A DNA stretch of 17,255 nucleotides from an uncultured Bacilli bacterium. GTDB taxonomy: Bacteria > Bacillota_I > Bacilli_A > RF39 > UBA660. The stretch is from assembly GCA_934098345.1 (NCBI GenBank), contig CAKONX010000022.1:1-17255 (forward strand), given 5' to 3'. The notes under the pieces were generated by a model. It did no database searches. It was not told where the DNA came from and was given only the letters and a program-made list of their open reading frames with translations. The position numbers and the translations under genes are program-made. This document shows, one piece after another, positions 5,246 through 12,818 of the stretch. Numbering within the stretch: position 1 is the first letter of the stretch; the number at the start of each line of letters is the position of its first letter.

Positions 5246-6892
5246 ATGAATGAAATGGGATTAATTGAACAAGTATCTAGAATTATCAATGCAAATTACT
5301 CAAATATATATGCAATTGATATACCTGGAGATAAAGTATATAAATTTGAATTTACTGTTAGTAATAGTTTAGTAATTAAAGAAACTCTTTCATATATGAG
5401 TTTTATTGAAATGGCTAAAAGATTTGTAGCAGCAAGTGATTTAAATGCTTACTTTGATGCATTATCTATTAATAAACTTGAAAATGAAAGAGAAAGAGGT
5501 AACAGTGAAACTAAAGTAAAATATCGTAAACTTTGTGAAACTGGAGAATATAAATGGTTTGTAAATATCATTAATTATTTACCATTTGAAAATAAGAAAA
5601 TGATTTTCATGATGAGTGAAGATATTAGTAATCGTTTAACAGATATAGAAAGTGAAAATGATAAACTAGAAACTGAAGTAGTTGACTATAAGAAAAAACT
5701 TGATAAAGAAAATAAGAGTATAAGTGATGCCATTTATTTAATTAACCATGCACTTGAAAACTCAAATAGTAATCAAGAAACAAGACAATATATTAATTCA
5801 GTATTTAATAAAGTTACTGAAGAACATCCTGAATTAAATAAAGCTATACTTAATAAAATTGCACTTTCTAGTAGTTATAAAAAACCTTCTATTCTAATTG
5901 TAGATGATTCATCTATTATAAGAAATTCTTTAAAAAGAATATTCTCAAATGAATATGAAATATTAGTTGCTAAAAATGGAGAAGAAGCAATAAATATAAT
6001 TACTGAAAATGTTTTATCAAGCAACTTAAATGGCTCTAAAGAAAACATTGTTGGTATGCTTTTAGATTTAATAATGCCAGAATCAGATGGATTTGAAGTT
6101 CTTAATTTTATGCGTTCAAATGATTTATTTTCAAGAATCCCTGTTGCTATTATAAGTGGAGATGAATCAAGAGAAACTAGAAAAAGAGTATATCAATATG
6201 AAATCGTTGATATGTTAGAAAAACCATTTAATACAGAAAATATAAGAAGAAGATTTGGTAAAATTATTAAACTATATCAATCAAGTAATAACTTACAAAA
6301 TATAGTTGATGTTCAAAATGAAGAATTAAAAACTGCAAATGATAATAAATCATTAGAAATAATAATAAATAGAATAATTAATAATATTGAAACTTCTAAA
6401 GAATCAAATACTTTAAAGAAAATAGTTAGACTTATTTCTGTAACACTTGCAAATAACTATCCTAAATACAATTTAGAAGCTAAATACATTGATAAAATTG
6501 TAAATACATGTGCACTTTATAATGTTGGTTCAATTGCTTTATCTAAAGATTCGGTTATTACAAGTGATGCTATAAAGGAAGAAATAGAATATGGTGAAAT
6601 ATTATTAAAAAATTATATTAAAGACGAAGGTACACTTTTAGTTGCTAATAATATAATTAAATATAGTTTTGAGAACTTTAATGGTACTGGTTATCCAAAT
6701 TCTATAAGTGGAGAATCTATTCCGATAGAAGCTCAAATAACAGGTATTGCTGTGAGAATTTATCAATATGCTTTATCTAAATCGTTTAATGTGGCTATAA
6801 AAAATATATTAGTTACTGAAAGTAAAAAATATAATCCTGATTTAATAAAAGTAGTTAATGATATTAAAAAAGAATTAAAAGAATTATTCTAA
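5246..6892 (+). CDS. Response regulator: PAS-like / receiver / degenerate HD-GYP
   Basis: This 548-residue cytoplasmic protein has an N-terminal sensor-like region (about 1-130) ending in a PAS-type strand pattern (EYKWFVNIINYLPF, MIFMMSEDISNR). A coiled coil of about 135-160 follows, then a receiver domain (about 213-345). The receiver has the acidic pair D220-D221, phosphoacceptor D274 in LLDLIMPESDGF, S304 and K326 in EKPF, so it should be phosphorylatable. The last 180 residues follow the HD-GYP fold, but the catalytic HD position reads LY (ALYNVGS, where LHDIGK is expected). The later His pair is lost, while NGTGYP (479-484) and a following IP are kept. Cyclic-di-GMP hydrolysis is therefore unlikely; binding or a scaffold role is possible. 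No histidine kinase gene is nearby. The start is preceded by AAGGATAGGG. Confidence 0.8.
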   Translation: MNEMGLIEQVSRIINANYSNIYAIDIPGDKVYKFEFTVSNSLVIKETLSYMSFIEMAKRFVAASDLNAYFDALSINKLENERERGNSETKVKYRKLCETGEYKWFVNIINYLPFENKKMIFMMSEDISNRLTDIESENDKLETEVVDYKKKLDKENKSISDAIYLINHALENSNSNQETRQYINSVFNKVTEEHPELNKAILNKIALSSSYKKPSILIVDDSSIIRNSLKRIFSNEYEILVAKNGEEAINIITENVLSSNLNGSKENIVGMLLDLIMPESDGFEVLNFMRSNDLFSRIPVAIISGDESRETRKRVYQYEIVDMLEKPFNTENIRRRFGKIIKLYQSSNNLQNIVDVQNEELKTANDNKSLEIIINRIINNIETSKESNTLKKIVRLISVTLANNYPKYNLEAKYIDKIVNTCALYNVGSIALSKDSVITSDAIKEEIEYGEILLKNYIKDEGTLLVANNIIKYSFENFNGTGYPNSISGESIPIEAQITGIAVRIYQYALSKSFNVAIKNILVTESKKYNPDLIKVVNDIKKELKELF

Positions 6893-6922
6893 AAATGGTA
6901 ATTTAAAAATTATCATTTTTTT
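6893..6922 (+). terminator. Terminator after the response regulator
   Basis: AAATGGTAATT (6893-6903) pairs with AATTATCATTT (6908-6918) with one G-U pair and a TAAA loop, then a T run. Confidence 0.8.
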
Positions 6923-6934
6923 ATATAATAAATT

Positions 6935-6943
6935 TGATATAAT
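6935..6943 (+). promoter_or_regulatory. Extended -10 promoter of the whiA operon
   Basis: TTTGATATAAT contains TGA-TATAAT; the -35 region overlaps the preceding terminator and is poor. The predicted start at about 6950 leaves a 17-nt leader with GAGGAGG. Confidence 0.55.
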
Positions 6944-6966
6944 AATATTACATTGAGGAGGTTAAC

Positions 6967-7869
6967 ATGGCATCATTTACAACTCAAATAAAAGATGAAA
7001 TATCTAAAATAGAAACTAATAAATTAGAATCTTTAAGTGAACTATGTTCATTCTTAAAATATAATGGTTCAATAGATAAATCTATATTAATAAAAACAGA
7101 AAATTCAAGTGTAGCAAGAAGAATGTTTAATCTTCTTAAAAGAATATATGGAGTTAATATAAAATTAACTGTAAGAACTCAAAAAAAATTTTTAGTAAAA
7201 AAAATATATTTACTTCAAGTAACTGAAAAAGTTAGTACTATAAAATTAGATGTTGATAATATTTATAAAAACATCCTTTCATTTTCAGATGAAGAACAAG
7301 TATCTTTCTTAAAAGGAGTATTTTTAGCAACAGGTTCCATTAATGATCCAGCTAAAAGCAAATATCATCTTGAATTCTTAATAGATAATGAAAGATATGC
7401 AAAAACAGTTGATAAATTACTTAAACATTTTAGATTTTCAAGTAAAATATTAAAAAGAGAAAAAGGTTATATGGTTTACTTAAAACAAGCTGAAGAAATA
7501 AGTGACTTTATTAAGTTAATAGGAGCAATAAATGCATTATTCTATTTTGAAGATATAAGAATCTACAGGGATCATAAAAACATGGTTAATAGGCTTAATA
7601 ACTGTGAACAAGCAAATGTTGAAAAATCTATGAAAACTTGTAATGAACAAATAGAAAATATAAATTATTTAAAAGAAAATGATTTAGAGTCTTTATTAGA
7701 TGATAAAACTAAATTAATAATGTCTTATAGACTTAAATATCCAGAAACAACCATGAATGAACTTGCAGAAATTATATCTTTAGAAACAGATATAAATATA
7801 ACTAAATCAGGAATAAATCATCATTTTAGAAAAATAAAAGAGTTAGTTACTAAACATAAAAATAAATAA
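6967..7869 (+). CDS. whiA: DNA-binding protein WhiA
   Basis: This 300-residue protein has the usual WhiA length and start (SFTTQIKDEIS) and the family's two-part build. An N-terminal LAGLIDADG-like region spans about 1-200; the loop FLKGVFLATGSINDP and the pattern YHLEFLIDNERYA are recognisable. The C-terminal helix-turn-helix lies at about 250-290 (TMNELAEIISLE, then SGINHHFRKIKEL). WhiA regulates sporulation in Streptomyces and affects division and chromosome segregation in Bacillus. A very strong GAGGAGG lies five bases before ATG. It is usually found behind yvcJ and yvcK; here neither is present, and it leads an operon with a PP2C-like protein and a GNAT fusion. Confidence 0.95.
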   Translation: MASFTTQIKDEISKIETNKLESLSELCSFLKYNGSIDKSILIKTENSSVARRMFNLLKRIYGVNIKLTVRTQKKFLVKKIYLLQVTEKVSTIKLDVDNIYKNILSFSDEEQVSFLKGVFLATGSINDPAKSKYHLEFLIDNERYAKTVDKLLKHFRFSSKILKREKGYMVYLKQAEEISDFIKLIGAINALFYFEDIRIYRDHKNMVNRLNNCEQANVEKSMKTCNEQIENINYLKENDLESLLDDKTKLIMSYRLKYPETTMNELAEIISLETDINITKSGINHHFRKIKELVTKHKNK

Positions 7870-7882
7870 GAGGAGATATTAA

Positions 7883-8725
7883 ATGTTATTATATAAAAAT
7901 ACTTTTGAAAATATATTAACTAGTAATATTAATTTTCCAGTAGAAGATCAATATTATGCAGATGAAAATACTGCTATTATAGCTGATGGAATAACAAGAG
8001 ATCCAATTGGAATAAAAGACTTTTCTAAATGTTCAAAAAAAGATTTGATTATTAATTATCCTAATCCAAGTGGAGCAGAAATGTGTGCTAAAGAAATCTG
8101 TAAAACTTTTAAAGAAGAGAATGGTACTTTAAAAGAAAAATTAATTAAATGTAATGAAGCAGTTAATTTATTAAATAAAAAATATATTAAAGAATGTGAC
8201 TATTTAGAAAATGATTATTATGGAGCAGTTGCATCATGTATTGAGATAAAAGAAAGTACTCTTAAATTTGCATATATATGTGATTCAGGCGTGATTGTTT
8301 ATGACAAATTAGGTGATATAAAATTCCAAACAGAGGATGATAAAGCACTCTATAGTGATCCTTATAAATCAAAAATAACTGGTAATACTTGGCATCTACC
8401 AGAAACTAGAGTAATTGTAAGGCAAAATTTTAGAAATAAACCAGATAATATTCATGATGGTGTATGTGTTTCATTTGGCGCAATTACTGGAGAAAAAGAA
8501 GCAATTAGTTTTATTAAAAGTGGAAAAGTTAAGTTAGAAAATGAAGACATAGTTTTACTTTACAGTGATGGTTTTTCAGACTTTTTACATGAACAAGATT
8601 TTATAGATAAAATATTAGATTTTAATAAAGAAGATTTTGAAAATTATATAGCTTCTAAATCAGCACAAGATTATGAAAAGTACGGAAAAGAAAAAACAAT
8701 TATAATTTATAAAATATATAATTAG
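7883..8725 (+). CDS. PP2C-family phosphatase-like protein
   Basis: This 280-residue cytoplasmic protein shows the PPM/PP2C order of motifs. E21-D22 are followed by IIADG (D35-G36), then YGAVASCIEI, FAYICDSGV (D134; families usually have GDSR), and LLYSDGFSD (D229-G230). The last motif, normally D-N/D-x-T, reads KEKT (269-272), so one metal-binding Asp seems lost. It may therefore be a weak or altered phosphatase, or one that uses fewer metals. PP2C enzymes remove phosphate from Ser/Thr in proteins; a partner kinase is not in the window. It starts 13 bases after whiA with GAGGAG and is surely co-transcribed. Confidence 0.8.
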   Translation: MLLYKNTFENILTSNINFPVEDQYYADENTAIIADGITRDPIGIKDFSKCSKKDLIINYPNPSGAEMCAKEICKTFKEENGTLKEKLIKCNEAVNLLNKKYIKECDYLENDYYGAVASCIEIKESTLKFAYICDSGVIVYDKLGDIKFQTEDDKALYSDPYKSKITGNTWHLPETRVIVRQNFRNKPDNIHDGVCVSFGAITGEKEAISFIKSGKVKLENEDIVLLYSDGFSDFLHEQDFIDKILDFNKEDFENYIASKSAQDYEKYGKEKTIIIYKIYN

Positions 8726-8733
8726 GTGTATTA

Positions 8734-9888
8734 ATGGAAAATTTATATTTAAAAAGAATAACAGATAAAGATGAATATTTATTAATTGAATATAATAAAG
8801 ATTTAAAAAATCTTGGTATTAATATAAGAATAAATGAAAGCAATTTTAAAGAATGGTTGGAAAAAATAGAAAGTACATGTTTAGATGATACTCATGTTCA
8901 TGCTTTTCCTTATTTTCTTATGCTAGATGATAAACCTATTGGAATACCTATAATAAAAACAAATATTGAAGGCAATGATATATGGTCAAGATATGGTGGA
9001 AATATAAGCTACGTAATATCTCCAAGTTTTAGAAAAAAATATTATGGAACAAAGTGTCTACATTTAGTTTTAGAAGAATGTCTTAAATTAGGCCTTTCAT
9101 CTGTTAAAATTATGTGTGATGCTAGAAACATAGGTTCAAAAAAAGTAATAGAAAATAATTATGGAGTACTTGAAAGTACTTTTATAGAAAACAGTGATAT
9201 TCGTAAAGGAACATTTAATTATAGATATGTTATAGACATTAATTTATCTCTATTATTATATAAAGAAAAAAGGAGAAAAATTTCACCAACTTTAAAACAA
9301 ATATGTAATATTGATAGAACAAATCCTGAAGACTTTTTATTTAACATTAAACAAAGTGAAATAAATGAAGATTTAAGGTTGTCCACTGATGTTAATAAAC
9401 TAGAACTTTTAAAAAAAATATATAAAGAATTTCTAGAAAATTTTAATTATAACCAAAATAAAGATGTAGATGAATATGAAAGAACCGTGAGTGATGTAAT
9501 AAGTTCAAAAACATTTTATGGTAATAATGAAGTAGCTTTAGTTTTAAGCTCTATTTTAAGGCTTAATAATATTCCAACTATCTGTGTTTTTTCAACTGAT
9601 TATGATAAAACAAAAACATATACTTTTTTAGAAATATATTTTGATAATAAATGGTATTTATTTGATCCATTAAAGTCTAAGTTATATCTCGATTATGATT
9701 ATAACAATTTATGTTTACCAGATAATTATTATGCTTTTATGAAATCACTAAATAATTACAGTTTTGGAATTTATAAAAAAGAAGATATGGGAAGCTTTAT
9801 AAAAACAACAACAATTAATGAAACTTATAAAAATCCTGAATATGAATATATTGATTTAAAAAGTAAAGAAAATATAAAAAAATTATAA
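8734..9888 (+). CDS. GNAT acetyltransferase fused to transglutaminase-like domain
   Basis: Residues 1-175 form a GNAT N-acetyltransferase: VISPSFRKKYYGTKCL (about 94-109) is the acetyl-CoA loop, and CDARNIGSKKVIENNYG (about 128-144) is the usual end of the fold. Residues about 225-384 resemble a transglutaminase-like fold: a helix ALVLSSILRLNNIPT, a strand ICVFS, then TFLEIYFDNKWYLFDPLK with the Asp at 311 conserved. The catalytic Cys position reads N/E (GNNEVAL, 263-269) and the His position reads Thr (YTFLEIY), so the C-terminal half is probably inactive and used for binding. It is the third gene of the whiA operon, eight bases after the PP2C gene, with AGGTG before its ATG, and ends at a terminator. 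The substrate is unknown. Confidence 0.75.
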   Translation: MENLYLKRITDKDEYLLIEYNKDLKNLGINIRINESNFKEWLEKIESTCLDDTHVHAFPYFLMLDDKPIGIPIIKTNIEGNDIWSRYGGNISYVISPSFRKKYYGTKCLHLVLEECLKLGLSSVKIMCDARNIGSKKVIENNYGVLESTFIENSDIRKGTFNYRYVIDINLSLLLYKEKRRKISPTLKQICNIDRTNPEDFLFNIKQSEINEDLRLSTDVNKLELLKKIYKEFLENFNYNQNKDVDEYERTVSDVISSKTFYGNNEVALVLSSILRLNNIPTICVFSTDYDKTKTYTFLEIYFDNKWYLFDPLKSKLYLDYDYNNLCLPDNYYAFMKSLNNYSFGIYKKEDMGSFIKTTTINETYKNPEYEYIDLKSKENIKKL

Positions 9889-9893
9889 AAGAA

Positions 9894-9924
9894 TTTGCAA
9901 AGTAAATAATTTGCAAACTTTTTT
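9894..9924 (+). terminator. Terminator of the whiA operon
   Basis: The palindrome TTTGCAAA is present twice (9894-9901 and 9910-9917), forming an 8-bp hairpin followed by C and six T. Confidence 0.75.
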
Positions 9925-9937
9925 GTAAACTTTTACA
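9924..9937. promoter_or_regulatory. Perfect dyad TGTAAA-CT-TTTACA, possible operator
   Basis: A 14-bp element with 6-bp perfect arms lies about 20 bases upstream of the -35 region of the first surface-protein gene. Related half-sites occur as a direct repeat (TTTACAT at 17137-17143 and 17147-17153) upstream of the last gene of the window. A shared regulator is conceivable. Confidence 0.3.
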
Positions 9938-9955
9938 CATAATAATAATAATATC

Positions 9956-9986
9956 TTACAAAAATACAACAAAAATATTGTATAAT
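9956..9986 (+). promoter_or_regulatory. Probable promoter of the DUF6273 surface-protein gene
   Basis: TATAAT at 9981-9986 is clear. The -35 is weak (TTACAA at 9956-9961, spacer 19). With transcription starting near 9993, coding must begin at ATG 9996 or 10011, not at the upstream TTG 9978. Confidence 0.5.
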
Positions 9987-10010
9987 AATGCTAGAATGGT
10001 GTGTGTAAAA

Positions 10011-11198
10011 ATGAAAAGAAGGAGTGCATTACTAACTGCAATTTTAATAATGGCAATAGGATTCGCTGCTGTATCAACATCTTTAATTATAAATGGAAAT
10101 ACAAAAGTAAGTGAAAATACCGAAGATTTTTCTGTAATATTTACTGCGACAACACTTGATGGTGAAGATGTATATAATGAAGTTATAGATGATACAAAGA
10201 AAATAATTAATTTTTCTACAAGTGAATTAAAAACATTAAATCAAACATCAATACTAACTTATGAAGTAACAAATAATTCAGCAAACTATGATGCAGAAAT
10301 CCAAGTAAATTGTAAAGTAAAAGATGAAAAAGTTGCAAAATATACAACTATTAAGAATGAACTTGAAAATAATGCAACAGTAGTTAAATCAAAAGAAACA
10401 CTAAATGGAACATTGATTGTAACATTAAATAAAACAGCAACAGAAGAAGTAAAAGAAAATTATGTATGTGAATTAATATTTAATGCCGTAGAAAGAGATA
10501 CTTTAGGAGTTGATTCCATTTCATTTGCTGAAGATACTTGGGAAACAATTGCAAAAAATGTAAAAGTAGGGAAAACAAATACATATAAAGTAGGAGATAC
10601 AAAAGAAGTTGATCTAGGGAGTTTAGGAACACATACAGTAAGAATTGCAAATATGAGTGAATGCACAAATGGAGAAACAAGTGAAACAGCATGTGGATTT
10701 GTAGTAGAGTTTACAGATATAATATCAGAATATGTATTTAACAGTACATCTACGAATGTAGGAGGATGGAAAGATTCAGAATTACGTACATACATAAATG
10801 AAACAATATATAATACATTACCAAGTGATTTACAAAAGATTATTGCAATTACAAAAGTAATTTCTGGGCATGGAAGTACAGTAGGAGAGATAAACTTTGA
10901 AACTCAGGATAAAATATATCTATTGTCAACAAAGGAATTGTTTTCAAAAAGTGCAGATAGAGATACCATTGATTTGGAAACAAAACAATTGGATTATTAT
11001 AAAAATCAAGGATTAACGATGAGTAATTATAAAGGTTTAATAAAAAAGTTCAATGAAAGTGATTCTATATGGTGGCTTCGTTCATCTAATTCAAATTATT
11101 CTAATGTGTTTTTATATATTAATTCCGATGGAACTTGGAATGGTAATAGAAGTGCTAACAACCTTAGTGGCGTTTCGCCAGCATTCAGAATTGCATAA
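10011..11198 (+). CDS. Secreted or anchored surface protein, DUF6273 C-terminal domain
   Basis: The product is 395 residues from ATG 10011. That start gives a typical export signal (MKRRSALLTAILIMAIGFAA); GGTGTG is a modest ribosome binding site. Residues about 28-165 form an Ig-like module almost shared with the next gene (blocks TKVSENT, DGEDVYNEVI, INFSTSELKT, YEVTNNS, FNAVERDTLG). From about 180 on, the pattern of DUF6273 appears: VGDTKEVDLG near its start, then WKDSELRTYIN, IYLLSTKELF, WWLRSS and the end GVSPAFRIA. The WLRS...GV-x-PAF layout is that of C-type-lectin-like folds, some of which serve as variable targets of diversity-generating retroelements. No cell-wall sorting signal is present. 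It probably displays the C-terminal domain outside the cell. Confidence 0.75.
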   Translation: MKRRSALLTAILIMAIGFAAVSTSLIINGNTKVSENTEDFSVIFTATTLDGEDVYNEVIDDTKKIINFSTSELKTLNQTSILTYEVTNNSANYDAEIQVNCKVKDEKVAKYTTIKNELENNATVVKSKETLNGTLIVTLNKTATEEVKENYVCELIFNAVERDTLGVDSISFAEDTWETIAKNVKVGKTNTYKVGDTKEVDLGSLGTHTVRIANMSECTNGETSETACGFVVEFTDIISEYVFNSTSTNVGGWKDSELRTYINETIYNTLPSDLQKIIAITKVISGHGSTVGEINFETQDKIYLLSTKELFSKSADRDTIDLETKQLDYYKNQGLTMSNYKGLIKKFNESDSIWWLRSSNSNYSNVFLYINSDGTWNGNRSANNLSGVSPAFRIA

Positions 11199-11226
11199 AA
11201 CTTAACTTTTAAGTAGTTAAGTTTTT
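11197..11226 (+). terminator. Terminator after the DUF6273 protein
   Basis: AAAACTTAACT (11197-11207) pairs with AGTTAAGTTTT (11215-11225), overlapping the stop codon, with a T-rich tail. Confidence 0.8.
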
Positions 11227-11288
11227 ATATGCTATAAAATTACAATAAATATTTAACGACGAACTTTACAACTTTTCAACAGAAAAAT

Positions 11289-11316
11289 TTGACAATCGGG
11301 GGGGGTAATATATACT
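11289..11316 (+). promoter_or_regulatory. Promoter with a G8 tract in the spacer (phase-variable candidate)
   Basis: A consensus TTGACA (11289-11294) and TATACT (11311-11316) are 16 bases apart, and eight of the spacer bases are a run of G (11298-11305). One added G would give the optimal 17-base spacing. Such a run is strikingly out of place in DNA this AT-rich. Slippage here would change the spacing and so the expression level of the surface protein downstream. Confidence 0.7.
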
Positions 11317-11347
11317 AAAAATAGAAAAAATGGAGGAGTTGTGAACA

Positions 11348-12754
11348 ATGAAAAAACGTGCAGTTATTATATTTGCTATATTATTATTGGCAGTAGGATT
11401 CGCCGCCATATCAACAACTCTGATAATTAATGGAGATACAAAAGTAAGTGAAAACACCGATGATTTCAGTGTTATTTTCTCTGCAGCAATACTTGATGGT
11501 GAAGATGTGTATAATGAGGTTATAAATGATACAAAGCAAACAATTAATTTTTCCACGAGTGAATTGAAAACAAAAAATCAAACAAGTATTTTAAATTATG
11601 AGGTAACAAATAATTCAAGCAATTATGATGCAGAAATTACAGTTAATTGTAAAATAAAAGATAATGCTGAAGCAAAATATACAAGCATCAAAAATGAACT
11701 AGAAGGAAATGCAGCCATTGTAAAAGCAAAGGAAAAACTAAATGGAACATTAACAGTAACATTAGAAAAAACAGCAACTGAAGAAGTAAGAGAAGAATAT
11801 GTATGTGAACTAACATTTAATGCAGTAGAAAGGGATACATTGGGAAGAATTTATTCAGGACCAACAAAATGGGCATTTGATTTTACAGGTGAAGAACAAA
11901 TATTTACTGTTCCAATAAGTGGAACATATAAAATTGAAACGTGGGGCGCTCAAGGAGGAAATAATGGTCAAAGCATAACTACAAAATTTGCATATACAAA
12001 AGACTATCTTGGCGGATATGGTGGCTTTTCAAAAGGTGAAAAACATTTAAATGCCGGAACGATTTTATATTTAAATGTAGGTGGTCAAGGAGAAGAAGCA
12101 AGTTTTAAAAATAGAAAAAGTGTTGGCGGATACAATGGTGGTGGTTCCGGAGGCGTTGGGCCATATAATTATTGGATTAATAGTAGAAAAGAATCGAATC
12201 CAATAAGTTCTGCTGGAGGCGGAGGAGCAACTCATGTTGCAACAAAATCAGGCTTACTATCAACACTGTCAAATTCAATTAATCAAATATTAATTGTTGC
12301 AGGAGGTGGAGGCGGAGCAACTCCATGTCCATATAATCTTAATGTAGCTGGTACAGGCGGTGGTATATCTGGAGGTTTAGGCTATGTTTATAGTAACATT
12401 TTTGTAAATGGCGGAACTCAAACAGAGGGTTATGCTTTTGGACAAGGTCAAGATGGTCACGATTCAATTCAAGGGACTAGCGGAGATGCTGAAGGCTCTG
12501 GTGGAGGCGGAGGTGGCTTCTATGGAGGATATAGTTACCAAGGAACAGAAACTAAATCTGATGCAGCTGGAGCAGGAGGTTCTGGTTACATAGGAAATTC
12601 ACTTTTAATAGAAAAATCAATGTATTGTTACAACTGTACTGAATCTACAGAAGAATCAACTAAAACTATATCAACAACATGTGCAAATGAAACACCAACA
12701 GAAAATTGTGCCAAATCTGGTAATGGTTATGCACGTATATCTTTAATTAAGTAA
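11348..12754 (+). CDS. Surface protein with shared N-module and glycine-rich C-domain
   Basis: The product is 468 residues. The export signal (MKKRAVIIFAILLLAVGFAA) and the Ig-like module up to FNAVERDTLG (about residue 165) closely match the preceding gene in protein and DNA. From about 170 the protein changes to a glycine-rich domain: FTVPISGTYKIETWGAQGG, then repeated GGYGG, GGGGA and GSGGGGGG stretches, IAVAGG-type strands (ILIVAGGGGGA), and a closing SGNGYARISLI. This matches bacterial glycine-rich domains related to that of ALK-type receptors. Six late Cys residues (in YCYNC, TTCAN and NCAK, and earlier) could form disulfides. The glycine-rich part has more G+C than its surroundings. 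GGAGG lies 11 bases upstream. Expression may be phase-variable through the G8 tract. Confidence 0.8.
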   Translation: MKKRAVIIFAILLLAVGFAAISTTLIINGDTKVSENTDDFSVIFSAAILDGEDVYNEVINDTKQTINFSTSELKTKNQTSILNYEVTNNSSNYDAEITVNCKIKDNAEAKYTSIKNELEGNAAIVKAKEKLNGTLTVTLEKTATEEVREEYVCELTFNAVERDTLGRIYSGPTKWAFDFTGEEQIFTVPISGTYKIETWGAQGGNNGQSITTKFAYTKDYLGGYGGFSKGEKHLNAGTILYLNVGGQGEEASFKNRKSVGGYNGGGSGGVGPYNYWINSRKESNPISSAGGGGATHVATKSGLLSTLSNSINQILIVAGGGGGATPCPYNLNVAGTGGGISGGLGYVYSNIFVNGGTQTEGYAFGQGQDGHDSIQGTSGDAEGSGGGGGGFYGGYSYQGTETKSDAAGAGGSGYIGNSLLIEKSMYCYNCTESTEESTKTISTTCANETPTENCAKSGNGYARISLIK

Positions 12755-12774
12755 GAATATTTCTTACTTTTTTT
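12751..12774 (+). terminator. Terminator after the glycine-rich protein
   Basis: GTAAGAA (12751-12757) and TTCTTAC (12761-12767) form a perfect 7-bp stem that includes the stop codon, followed by seven T. Confidence 0.9.
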
Positions 12775-12818
12775 GTTATTTAAATAAAATAAATACATAT
12801 AGTTTAATAGGTGAAAAT

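Noticed and set aside
9978..10010. Upstream TTG start of the DUF6273 surface protein
   Set aside because: The TTG overlaps the -10 box, so it would not be in the transcript; starting at ATG 10011 gives a normal signal peptide.
10460..10795. Long - strand open frames opposite the DUF6273 gene
   Set aside because: Stop-poor antisense of a Lys/Glu/Thr-rich coding region; no start signals, and composition is typical of shadows.
12408..12593. 61-codon frame inside the glycine-rich gene
   Set aside because: It is an alternate frame of GC-richer glycine codons, without its own signals.
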